A stretch of 6,570 nt of DNA from Treponema sp. (GTDB taxonomy: Bacteria > Spirochaetota > Spirochaetia > Treponematales > Breznakiellaceae), in assembly GCA_009785545.1 (NCBI GenBank), contig WQWD01000138.1, positions 1-6,570 of the forward strand. Direction: 5' to 3'. The number at the start of each line of letters is the position of its first letter. Position 1 is the first letter of the stretch. The notes under the pieces are model-generated. The model worked only from the letters and a program-made list of their open reading frames with translations, did not search any database and was not told where the DNA came from. Of this stretch, positions 1-5,830 are shown in pieces. A program made the position numbers and the translations under genes.

Positions 1-43
1 CATAGGTTTTATATGTAATCTTTTCACTCTTTCCTTTGCTCAT
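1..43 (-). CDS. Partial N-terminus, possible transposase
   Basis: An ATG at 43 opens a minus-strand frame that reads MSKGKSEKITYKTY and runs off the left edge without a stop. The KITYKTY segment resembles the beginning of IS1182-type transposases, which often start with a lysine- and tyrosine-rich stretch before a Gln-rich and Leu-Pro-Pro segment. With only 14 codons this is a hint, not an identification. No clear ribosome binding site precedes the ATG. A competing reading is a GTG at 27 in another frame, which does have an AGG five bases upstream and would give VKRLHIKPM. The AT-rich DNA at 44-80 could hold its promoter, and the hairpin at 87-120 would shield it from readthrough. Confidence 0.3.
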   Translation of the reverse strand, partial: MSKGKSEKITYKTY

Positions 44-79
44 GTGAAAATTTTATCATATTATTTTTAGAAAAGCTAC

Positions 80-120
80 AAAAAATGGGGCTGTCCAAAA
101 ACTACTTTTCAGACAGCCCC
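80..120 (-). terminator. Hairpin terminator downstream of the recombinase gene
   Basis: GGGGCTGTC (87-95) pairs perfectly with GACAGCCCC (112-120), and an inner AAAA/TTTT block can extend the stem. On the minus strand the hairpin is followed by an A and then six T residues (85-80), the layout of a Rho-independent terminator. It lies 33 bases past the stop of the recombinase gene, so it can end that transcript. The same GGCTGTCC core occurs in the hairpins near 1837, 6281 and 6359. It may therefore also be an insertion-sequence end that serves as a terminator. Confidence 0.75.
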
Positions 121-152
121 TTTATGGCAATTATTAGTTTAATAGGTTATTT

Positions 153-1454
153 TCAAGCAGTAATTATATATTCTAAAACATTTTGTTGTTCAGGCAATAA
201 CCCTGCAAAGGTTTCCAATTTAGCCGCTTGAATACGTTCCCTATCACCGATTGTTTGGTGGTTTGCGTAGTGGTCTAGCATTTCATCTGTTAAGTGTCCA
301 GTTTCACCTTTCAATAATTTTTTATCCAGTTTTTTCACCATGTATGCCGTAAAGAAGTGTCTCCAGCCATGAAAGTCATATTCTTTTGCTTTGTCTTTTG
401 TATAGCCTGCTTTTACAAGAGCAACGCGAAGCCATTTTACAAATGCTTTATTTTGCATAGGTGCATCATCATTTTTTTCAGACCAAAATACATAACTGTC
501 AGGATTTACGCCCCAAGGGTTTTGTTGTACAAGTTCAAATAATCCTTTTATTAAACCTGCGAATGGTATTTCGACGGTTCGTGGTTCAAGGTTTTTTGTC
601 CGCTTTCTTTTGTCTATTGGATTCCATGAATGACTGACATATAAACAATCCGCCCCTATATCCTTAAATTGCAATGCCAGAATTTCACCACTTCTCATTC
701 CAGTCACGGAAGCAAGCATATTGGCAAGCTTAGCCCTTTCATTTTTCCACGGTGTGCGAAAAACAGCAGAGGCGACTGAGGGAGTTAGAATTTTTCTTGA
801 AGTTTCATCTCCAGAAAAAAGCAAATGCCCTCTTGTTGGGTCTTGTTCAATCATGCCTTTAGAGAACGCCCATCGTAGGGCTTTTGTTCCTGCTTTTATT
901 ACTATGTTTTTTCTTGCGGCGGACTTATCCATATCCCCCATGTGGGTAATAAATGCGTCAATATCAACAGCGCTTATTTCGCCTAAGTACTTTTCTCCAA
1001 AAAACGGTTTCCAGTACTGGTCTATGGACTGGCTTTGTTTCTTGCAATGCAGTTTGTGTATACCATGCTTTTTCCGCAATTTTTCTTTGATGTAAGGCGA
1101 AGTACCCCATTCCCAAAAACCTTTTAAGTACGATATAAAACTTTCAGCGGCAGGAGTTTCTTTCATAATATAACTTTGCAACCAGCCTAACCGTTTTAAC
1201 TCTGAAAGTATTGTAACGGCTTCTTTATTTGATTTAATCTTGATTACCGTTTCTTTTATTGCCAGTTCGTGAAAGGCAGGGGTCTTTTGTGGAACTCCAT
1301 CACGAAGCCACTGTAAAGCGACTTGCGTTGCCTCTTCTTCGGTTTTCTTTTTAGTAGAAATACCGGGCATGAATTTTCCCTGTGGGTTTTTAAACTGCAC
1401 AAGAAAATACGGTCTGTCTGCTCTTTTGTAAACAGAGAATGGTAAAGCGTTCAT
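153..1454 (-). CDS. Tyrosine recombinase / phage-type integrase
   Basis: A complete site-specific tyrosine recombinase of 433 residues, which cuts and rejoins DNA at att sites through a phosphotyrosine intermediate. Residues 1-55 look like an arm-binding domain (SVYKRADRPYFLVQF). About 100-175 is the alpha-helical core-binding domain, and about 215-400 is the catalytic domain. The catalytic set is complete: R254 in TGMRSGE, K287 in the beta-hairpin (TKNLEPR), H362 and R365 in HGWRHFF, H387 in GETGHLTDE, and nucleophile Y396 in MLDHYANH. The frame stays open upstream to a TTG at 1481. I chose the ATG at 1454 because GAGGTA lies six bases before it and homologous integrases begin at this type of sequence. 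The gene lies just downstream of the 3' end of tRNA-Lys on the same strand, the usual layout for an integrase next to its att site. It appears intact, so the element could still be mobile. Confidence 0.93.
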   Translation of the reverse strand: MNALPFSVYKRADRPYFLVQFKNPQGKFMPGISTKKKTEEEATQVALQWLRDGVPQKTPAFHELAIKETVIKIKSNKEAVTILSELKRLGWLQSYIMKETPAAESFISYLKGFWEWGTSPYIKEKLRKKHGIHKLHCKKQSQSIDQYWKPFFGEKYLGEISAVDIDAFITHMGDMDKSAARKNIVIKAGTKALRWAFSKGMIEQDPTRGHLLFSGDETSRKILTPSVASAVFRTPWKNERAKLANMLASVTGMRSGEILALQFKDIGADCLYVSHSWNPIDKRKRTKNLEPRTVEIPFAGLIKGLFELVQQNPWGVNPDSYVFWSEKNDDAPMQNKAFVKWLRVALVKAGYTKDKAKEYDFHGWRHFFTAYMVKKLDKKLLKGETGHLTDEMLDHYANHQTIGDRERIQAAKLETFAGLLPEQQNVLEYIITA

Positions 1455-1460
1455 ATAGCG

Positions 1461-1466
1461 TACCTC
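1461..1466 (-). promoter_or_regulatory. Shine-Dalgarno site that sets the recombinase start
   Basis: GAGGTA on the minus strand ends six bases before the ATG at 1454. The TTG at 1481 has no purine-rich site in front of it. This supports a 433-residue protein instead of a 442-residue one. Confidence 0.7.
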
Positions 1467-1533
1467 AAATAACCGATGCAAAAGTGTTCTGCCACTTTTT
1501 CTGTCGGTCGTTTTTTATACTTTAATATCAACG

Positions 1534-1545
1534 CCCTATATAGGG
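1534..1545. repeat. Perfect 12-bp palindrome, possible operator
   Basis: CCCTATATAGGG is self-complementary and lies between the end of tRNA-Lys and the recombinase start, 80 bases before the ATG. Its TATATA core and position fit an operator or a recombinase/excisionase accessory site. No strong promoter for the recombinase is visible around it: TATAAA on the minus strand near 1520 lacks a good -35 box. Function is inferred from place and symmetry only. Confidence 0.35.
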
Positions 1546-1587
1546 TAGTTTTTGCCGTAACTCCTTGTAACACAAAGACTTAGCAAA

Positions 1588-1660
1588 TGAACCGCGCAAG
1601 GATCGAACTTGCGACCCGCAGATTAAGAGTCTGCTGCTCTACCATCTGAGCTAGCGGTCC
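1588..1660 (-). tRNA. tRNA-Lys (anticodon CUU)
   Basis: A full 73-base cloverleaf on the minus strand. The acceptor stem is GGACCGC with GCGGTTC (one G-U pair), followed by discriminator A. The D arm has GCTC/GAGC. The anticodon stem GCAGA/TCTGC encloses loop CTCTTAA, so the anticodon is CTT and reads AAG (Lys). The T arm is GCAAG-TTCGATC-CTTGC. CCA is not encoded and must be added. The recombinase gene lies 133 bases past its 3' end, so the T-arm and acceptor half is the likely att core of the element to the left. Confidence 0.96.
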
Positions 1661-1672
1661 AGTTTAACTGTT

Positions 1673-1701
1673 ATAGTATCAAAAAACAGCAATTCGATCA
1701 A
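1673..1701 (-). promoter_or_regulatory. Promoter of tRNA-Lys
   Basis: On the minus strand TTGATC (1701-1696) is followed by a 17-base spacer and TACTAT (1678-1673). The expected start of transcription is about five bases before the tRNA. An overlapping TATAAC is an alternative -10 box. The -35 box touches that of the tRNA-Leu promoter on the other strand. Confidence 0.65.
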
Positions 1702-1730
1702 TTGACACATGACAAAAAATTTGCTACAGT
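1702..1730 (+). promoter_or_regulatory. Promoter of tRNA-Leu
   Basis: A consensus TTGACA (1702-1707) is followed by a 17-base spacer and TACAGT (1725-1730), preceded by TGC as in extended -10 promoters. Transcription would start near 1737, about ten bases ahead of the tRNA. The next base to the left of the -35 box is already part of the divergent tRNA-Lys promoter. Confidence 0.75.
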
Positions 1731-1746
1731 TTAGTAAAAGCGGCAA

Positions 1747-1828
1747 GCGAGAGTGGTGGAATTGGCAGACACGCTAGACTTAGGATCTAGTGCCGTAAGG
1801 TTTAAGGGTTCAAGTCCCTTCTCTCGTA
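1747..1828 (+). tRNA. tRNA-Leu (anticodon UAG)
   Basis: An 82-base class II tRNA with the long variable arm typical of leucine tRNAs (TGCCGTAAGGTTTA region). The acceptor stem is GCGAGAG with CTCTCGT (terminal G-U), and the discriminator base is A. Anticodon stem CTAGA/TCTAG encloses loop CTTAGGA, so the anticodon is TAG and reads CUA (and other CUN). The T arm is AAGGG-TTCAAGT-CCCTT. CCA is not encoded. The last 17 bases are repeated 59 bp further on. Confidence 0.96.
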
Positions 1829-1887
1829 TAATGGGTTGTCCGAAAAGTTGGTTACTTTTCGGACATCGCTAAGTCGCTTCTCTCGTA
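1812..1887. repeat. Direct repeat of the tRNA-Leu 3' tail around a hairpin
   Basis: AAGTCCCTTCTCTCGTA at 1812-1828, the end of the tRNA gene, recurs as AAGTCGCTTCTCTCGTA at 1871-1887, with 16 of 17 bases the same. The 42 bases between them consist mostly of a perfect hairpin. Duplicated tRNA ends are the mark of site-specific integration, or of copying of the insertion target. The span is far too short to hold a functional element, so it is either a remnant or a small non-coding insertion. Confidence 0.7.
1837..1865. terminator. Hairpin between tRNA-Leu and the converging comFB gene
   Basis: TGTCCGAAAAGT (1837-1848) and ACTTTTCGGACA (1854-1865) form a perfect 12-bp stem with a five-base loop. 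It begins nine bases after tRNA-Leu and lies 38 bases past the stop of the oppositely oriented ComFB gene, a good place for a two-way transcription barrier. No T tract follows on either strand, so ordinary Rho-independent termination would be weak. It shares the GTCC-AAAA core of the other hairpins in the window. Confidence 0.5.
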
Positions 1888-1903
1888 AAGGTAATCCGAT
1901 CAA

Positions 1904-2626
1904 CTAAAAATCATTCATTTCAGGATCACCCGGAGGGAAAAGATATAAATCCGGCAATTTAAAAGTCCTGTTCAGTGCGTATGATCGGGCATTGTGAAAC
2001 TTGCTTGTCACTGAAAGGTTGAAAAAGTGATTTAATGTTTCATAATCTGGAGAATGAATTCTTAGCGAGAATTTAAACTCTTGGGTAACTTCGGGGGCAA
2101 CGGCGTTAATCGGAGCCGGCCAGAAACTGAAAAAGCCGGGTGTGCTTGAAATCATTTTGAAAGGATTTTGCCAGTTGCTGTTCCTCATGCCTATCAATTC
2201 CCCCTCGTGATAAAGAGATACTTCAATGCCTGTAACAGGTTCAAAACTCGCTCCGTTAAAAATACGGCCGGAAATGGTTGGGATGTCAAATATTGGATGA
2301 TTAGCTCGTGATATGGCTTGCTGACTGCCGTCATGAGGGGATGTCGGCCTTAAATTATGATTGACAAGGCGTAACCCTTTGTAAACAAGCGAAGTTATAT
2401 CCGCTTCTATTTGCTGGTGTTTTAAGCCGGTATGATCTATTCGGGAAAAACCCCTGTTTGAAACTATGTAATGAGGATCGATACGATTTAGTGTAAAACA
2501 GGTCGTATCAATTCTGCATTGATAACATAAACAGTAATTATCCGGATTACCGCTACTTTCTATACCATCAAATATTTTTTGTACCAGCTCAAAAACAATG
2601 TCTTCATATAAATTGTGAATGTCCAT
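1904..2626 (-). CDS. ComFB-domain protein with C-terminal beta-sandwich-like domain
   Basis: A 240-residue cytoplasmic protein (no signal peptide or membrane segment). Residues 1-65 match the ComFB family: an opening helix NLYEDIVFELVQKIF, then CLCYQCRIDTTCFTLNRI and PHYIVSNRG. C34 and C37, with C32 nearby, could bind metal, as proposed for ComFB. ComFB proteins are named for a Bacillus competence operon and have more recently been described as cyclic-dinucleotide receptors. Family members are usually only about 80-170 residues. Here an extra domain at about 110-215 (TISGRIFNGASFEPVTGIEVSLY...) has the pattern of a carboxypeptidase-regulatory-like beta sandwich, a fold used for binding. The ATG lies one base after the stop of the HD gene and uses a strong AGGAGGG inside that gene, so the two are probably translationally coupled. 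The ComFB call is firm; the C-terminal fold is less certain and the ligand is unknown. Confidence 0.82.
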   Translation of the reverse strand: MDIHNLYEDIVFELVQKIFDGIESSGNPDNYCLCYQCRIDTTCFTLNRIDPHYIVSNRGFSRIDHTGLKHQQIEADITSLVYKGLRLVNHNLRPTSPHDGSQQAISRANHPIFDIPTISGRIFNGASFEPVTGIEVSLYHEGELIGMRNSNWQNPFKMISSTPGFFSFWPAPINAVAPEVTQEFKFSLRIHSPDYETLNHFFNLSVTSKFHNARSYALNRTFKLPDLYLFPPGDPEMNDF

Positions 2627-2627
2627 T

Positions 2628-3935
2628 TTAACCCTCCTGAGACTCTAATTTCGTTACTCTTTCCAGTATATCATATACTTTTGAAAAAGTCTGTATATTT
2701 TTTGTAAATTTTTGATCGATAAACAGTCTTATAGTATAAAGTGTTTTTACAAAAGCGTTAACAGTTTGTCTATCAAATGCGCTGGAACTGCCGGAAAAAT
2801 CACATTTTTCGTCTATTATATGCAGACCTGTTTCAAATGATACTGGTTCTGGAATATCGATAATTATATCTTCGCTTTTAATATCCAGCCCGTCTTTTAT
2901 CAATAGGGATGCGGCCTTTTCTTCAAGCTGTTTACGCCGGCTGACATCAAATAAAAAAGTGTTTTTGGGATTTGAAAAGCCGGTGTCTTTTGAGGAAATT
3001 TCAGCCGCTGTTATGAAGATTCTTCCTTCACGCACGGCATCAATTAGATTAGAACTTAACTTTTGTTTTGACGAGTCTTTGGATTTAATAAGCGAAAAAA
3101 GACTCATATCATCAAGATCGTAGAGGTCTTCGCCTGTAATATCGCCGGATTCAAGGCTGTTGATCAACGCTTTTTTTACCATCGCTGTGGCGGCTCGCAC
3201 CTGTTTATGCCAGTAAACAGTCCGATACATCAAATATTTTGAAAAAAGAACGGCTTCAACATTTGGAATTAGACGAGAATCGATATTTACGCCTCTGTGT
3301 TGATCGGGGTAAAGCCTTGAAAGGATAAAATCGACATCCTGAGCGCCGTAAGGGACGCCGCAATATCTGGCATCTCGATTCAGATAATCAAGTTTATCGG
3401 GATCGAGTGCGCCTGAAAGCAGCTTCCGGTAAAATTGAAGCTCCTTTCCCTGAATGTTTATTTCTTTGTCCACGATTGCGGCTGTAAGCTCAGGGCACGC
3501 GCCCGCCGCATTTACAAGGGATTTCATCGGGTCTTTCAAAATAATAGCGCCGGTAAGAGTTTCGTGGGATAAAAGTGACAATTCTTTTAAAGAGTGAGTG
3601 TACGGAAAATGGCCAAGATCATGGAGCAAGCAGGCTGCCAGAAAAGATTTGATACCATCATGCGTGAGCCACTGCGAAGCGCCCCGTTCGGCAAGATTTT
3701 GCAAAAGCCGCCTGCCAATGTGGTAAACGCCTATGGAATGACTGGCTCTTGTGTGAGTAGCTCCCGGATAAACAAGGAAAACCGGCCCCAACTGCATGAT
3801 CCTGTTTAGGCGCAGAAAAGAAGCGGACTCTGTGAGCTTGGCAAACTTTTCTGTCATGAAAACATGACCCCACAAAACATCTCTGATTGGGTGAGTATAG
3901 TCTTCGATCAGCGATGCTTCGATGGAATTTTTCAT
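2628..3935 (-). CDS. HD-domain phosphohydrolase (dGTPase/SAMHD1-like)
   Basis: A 435-residue cytoplasmic protein of the HD superfamily, in the branch that includes SAMHD1 and YwfO-type (d)NTP hydrolases. The metal-binding residues are visible: H66 in HTRASHSIGVYHIG, the H105-D106 doublet in CLLHDLGHFPYTH, and the distal aspartate in SGALDPDKLDYLNRD (D178-D183 region). The DPDKLDYLxRD signature is typical of this branch, whose members release tripolyphosphate from deoxynucleotides. Other HD enzymes cleave signalling nucleotides, so the true substrate is open. Residues 260-435 form a less conserved C-terminal part. No good ribosome binding site precedes the ATG, and a TATAAT lies only eight bases upstream, so the mRNA may be nearly leaderless. 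The gene is first in a unit with the ComFB gene, and it diverges from the exported-protein/PilZ pair. Confidence 0.88.
   Translation of the reverse strand: MKNSIEASLIEDYTHPIRDVLWGHVFMTEKFAKLTESASFLRLNRIMQLGPVFLVYPGATHTRASHSIGVYHIGRRLLQNLAERGASQWLTHDGIKSFLAACLLHDLGHFPYTHSLKELSLLSHETLTGAIILKDPMKSLVNAAGACPELTAAIVDKEINIQGKELQFYRKLLSGALDPDKLDYLNRDARYCGVPYGAQDVDFILSRLYPDQHRGVNIDSRLIPNVEAVLFSKYLMYRTVYWHKQVRAATAMVKKALINSLESGDITGEDLYDLDDMSLFSLIKSKDSSKQKLSSNLIDAVREGRIFITAAEISSKDTGFSNPKNTFLFDVSRRKQLEEKAASLLIKDGLDIKSEDIIIDIPEPVSFETGLHIIDEKCDFSGSSSAFDRQTVNAFVKTLYTIRLFIDQKFTKNIQTFSKVYDILERVTKLESQEG
2632..2638 (-). promoter_or_regulatory. Strong internal Shine-Dalgarno of comFB
   Basis: AGGAGGG lies inside the last codons of the HD gene, five bases before the ComFB ATG. 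With the junction TAAAATG (stop, one base, start), it points to coupled translation of the two proteins. Confidence 0.8.
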
Positions 3936-3943
3936 GTTGATTC

Positions 3944-3976
3944 ATTATAGATTATTTTTAGTTTTTTTGCTAGAAT
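3944..3976. promoter_or_regulatory. Divergent promoter region
   Basis: The 56-bp gap between the two divergent units must hold both promoters. On the minus strand TATAAT (3949-3944) would start transcription almost at the HD gene's ATG. On the plus strand TGCTAGAAT (3969-3977) is an extended -10 box whose start would fall close to the CAGG ribosome binding site of the exported-protein gene. Neither has a convincing -35 box. A factor binding here could control all four genes. Confidence 0.4.
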
Positions 3977-3991
3977 ATATGTCAGGTCAAT

Positions 3992-4579
3992 ATGCGTAGA
4001 TTAATTTTAACCTGTTTGCTTTTTACAATTTCGGCTTTAGCCATGTCTCAGGAACAAGCGGCTCAAACTGAGCGGATAAATAGAGGCTCTATCCCTGAAG
4101 CTTTGATAAGACCCGCCCGCGGAGAAAGTCCTCGCTTCCCGGTTGATACAGTGATCGGCGAACTTGGTCAAGGCAGGGCAACAGCGGCCGCTTTTGCTTT
4201 CGCTAATTCAATCTTGGAAGGGCTGCTTTCATTGGATATGAACCACTCATCTTTAGCTGCCATCAATCCCAATTTAAGGGAAGGCTTTTTGTCAAGCTTG
4301 GGGGCAATCGAACCGTTAAGCTACAGAATAGGCGGGGGCAGGGAAGAGCCGGATGGTTCGATTTCATTTCTTGTCAGATTTATCGGCATTGAATACGGGA
4401 TTTCCGGAGAACTGTATATCAGATTTAGGACTCGGCAAAGCGACGATGGAGAAGGCCCGGTAACGGCAGGAACTTGGGTTTTTGAAGATTTGCTTTTAGA
4501 TGAAGCTCGAACTAGAGAAGTCGAGCAGCGGGAATCAATTTACAGGCACGATTTTAATCCCTTTGAGAGGTTTTTCTAA
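3992..4579 (+). CDS. Small exported protein of unknown function
   Basis: A 195-residue protein I cannot assign to a known family. Residues 1-17 form a Sec signal peptide: two arginines, a hydrophobic core (LILTCLLFTIS), then ALA before a likely cut. C8 is too near the start to be a lipobox, so a soluble periplasmic protein is expected. The mature part has a charged linker (18-50), a helical stretch rich in Ala and Leu (60-105), and a beta-rich stretch (about 108-168) ending in TWVFEDLLLDE. The tail is aromatic (HDFNPFERFF). AGG lies five bases before the ATG. The PilZ gene starts five bases after its stop, so the two are co-transcribed. This pairing suggests an envelope component whose role is linked to the PilZ receptor. 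Confidence 0.82.
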   Translation: MRRLILTCLLFTISALAMSQEQAAQTERINRGSIPEALIRPARGESPRFPVDTVIGELGQGRATAAAFAFANSILEGLLSLDMNHSSLAAINPNLREGFLSSLGAIEPLSYRIGGGREEPDGSISFLVRFIGIEYGISGELYIRFRTRQSDDGEGPVTAGTWVFEDLLLDEARTREVEQRESIYRHDFNPFERFF

Positions 4580-4584
4580 ACAAA

Positions 4585-5820
4585 ATGGCAGTCCCTGTTG
4601 GAAGAATAGAAAAAGAATTTCTCTTAAAGTCACTGTACGATGAAAAACTTTCAATAATATACGTCAAAGACAGAAGTGAATATACCTTAACTCTCGACAA
4701 AGAAGCAACTTCGGAAATACATTTACGTCACGATAAACCGCTTGGAAAAATAAAGCCGCATACAAAAATATCTTTTTTGTTTAATTATCGAGGGCAGGCA
4801 ATCGATTTTACTGTAGAGGTGCTTTCACAAAAAGATGGAATACTTATCTGCAAAACACCGGAGAATCTTTACAAAAATTTGGATCGTAATTATTTGCGTG
4901 TTGATACTCCTTCTGACTTAAAAATACTTTTTACATTTAGAGGAGATCGATATAATCTTGCATTTCCCAAAGTTTCAGAATATGAAAGAATCAGGCAGGA
5001 AGATCTTGGGCAAAATGTTGATCCTCAAAACCTTTCCAATTTGATAAAACAAATAACGCTATCATTAAAAAATTTTGCTGACGGATACAAGATCGTAAAT
5101 TTCAAGGACAAAAAACCCGATTCTACCGAAGAACGGATTGTTTCAGAAACAGGAAAAACATTATTCATACCTTCGACGGCTGCGTTTTTGCCCAAATCAG
5201 ATCCTTATCCCAAAAAAAGACTGATAACAGAAGATATTTTTAAACGTTATTTGGAATCTACAGGAGTAGGCGCAGCGTTTCTTGATGATTCCTGTTCTCG
5301 ATTTCTAAAGAACAAATTCGACGACGGATTTTATTCTGACGCATGGGTTCCAATTCTTTTTAATGAATATGTTATCGGGTATATTCGTATCTGGATCAAT
5401 AAAAAGGGGCGTCTTCCTTTTGATTTTCGTGTACTTGACAATATTTATCAGTTTTCAAAAATACTTGCTTTTTCTTTAAAGGAAAACGGATATTTCGAAC
5501 ACGGCAAAATGGAAAACGAAGCTTTCGAAGGCAGTGTGCTTGATATCAGCGCATCCGGCTTGCTTTTCGCTTATCCGCTTGGCTCAAGTATAATCACAAC
5601 ACTTTTAGTAGACGCTGATTTAACAGTAACAATCGAAGCGCCTTATCGCACGATAAGTGTTGTCACAAGAATTGTCCGCCGTTTTAAAGATAAATCCATG
5701 TATTACTACGGCTGCCGTTTTATAAACATGGCTCCTGAAGATTTACGTTTTCTTTTTGAACATTTATACGGCAGACAAATTGACTCTGATGATTCGGCGT
5801 TTTTGGCTGGACAGGTTTAA
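4585..5820 (+). CDS. PilZ-domain protein with internal GAF-like insert (DUF1577 type)
   Basis: A 411-residue cytoplasmic protein that carries both halves of the PilZ signature for cyclic di-GMP. Residues 1-95 resemble the YcgR-type N-terminal domain (KIKPHTKISFLFNYRG, FTVEVLSQKDGILIC). R101 and R105 (DRNYLRVDTP) form the RxxxR motif that leads into the PilZ barrel. D320-G325 (DISASG) is the D/NxSxxG motif, and GCRFINM (376-382) is the usual closing strand. The two motifs are normally about 20-35 residues apart; here they are 215 apart. Between them, residues about 185-300 look like a GAF-type sensor fold (LDDSCSRF...AWVPILFNEYVIGYIRIW), preceded by a charged helical linker. The layout resembles the spirochaetal DUF1577 family. 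Such receptors usually control motility or surface functions when cyclic di-GMP binds. Its only nearby purine-rich site (AGAGG) is 14 bases upstream, so translation may depend on the preceding gene. Confidence 0.85.
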   Translation: MAVPVGRIEKEFLLKSLYDEKLSIIYVKDRSEYTLTLDKEATSEIHLRHDKPLGKIKPHTKISFLFNYRGQAIDFTVEVLSQKDGILICKTPENLYKNLDRNYLRVDTPSDLKILFTFRGDRYNLAFPKVSEYERIRQEDLGQNVDPQNLSNLIKQITLSLKNFADGYKIVNFKDKKPDSTEERIVSETGKTLFIPSTAAFLPKSDPYPKKRLITEDIFKRYLESTGVGAAFLDDSCSRFLKNKFDDGFYSDAWVPILFNEYVIGYIRIWINKKGRLPFDFRVLDNIYQFSKILAFSLKENGYFEHGKMENEAFEGSVLDISASGLLFAYPLGSSIITTLLVDADLTVTIEAPYRTISVVTRIVRRFKDKSMYYYGCRFINMAPEDLRFLFEHLYGRQIDSDDSAFLAGQV

Positions 5821-5830
5821 ATACTGCATC

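Noticed and set aside
357..1095. Two plus-strand open frames inside the recombinase gene (357-542 and 721-1095)
   Set aside because: Antisense shadows of a clearly coding frame, with no recognisable protein and no start signals.
1455..1481. Upstream TTG start extending the recombinase by nine residues
   Set aside because: No ribosome binding site precedes it, whereas GAGGTA is correctly spaced before the ATG at 1454.
1837..1865. A classical Rho-independent terminator after tRNA-Leu
   Set aside because: The stem is excellent but no T tract follows on either strand, so only a terminator-like hairpin is claimed.
3594..3945. Overlapping frames on both strands within the HD gene
   Set aside because: They overlap the conserved HD motifs of the real gene and show no family features.
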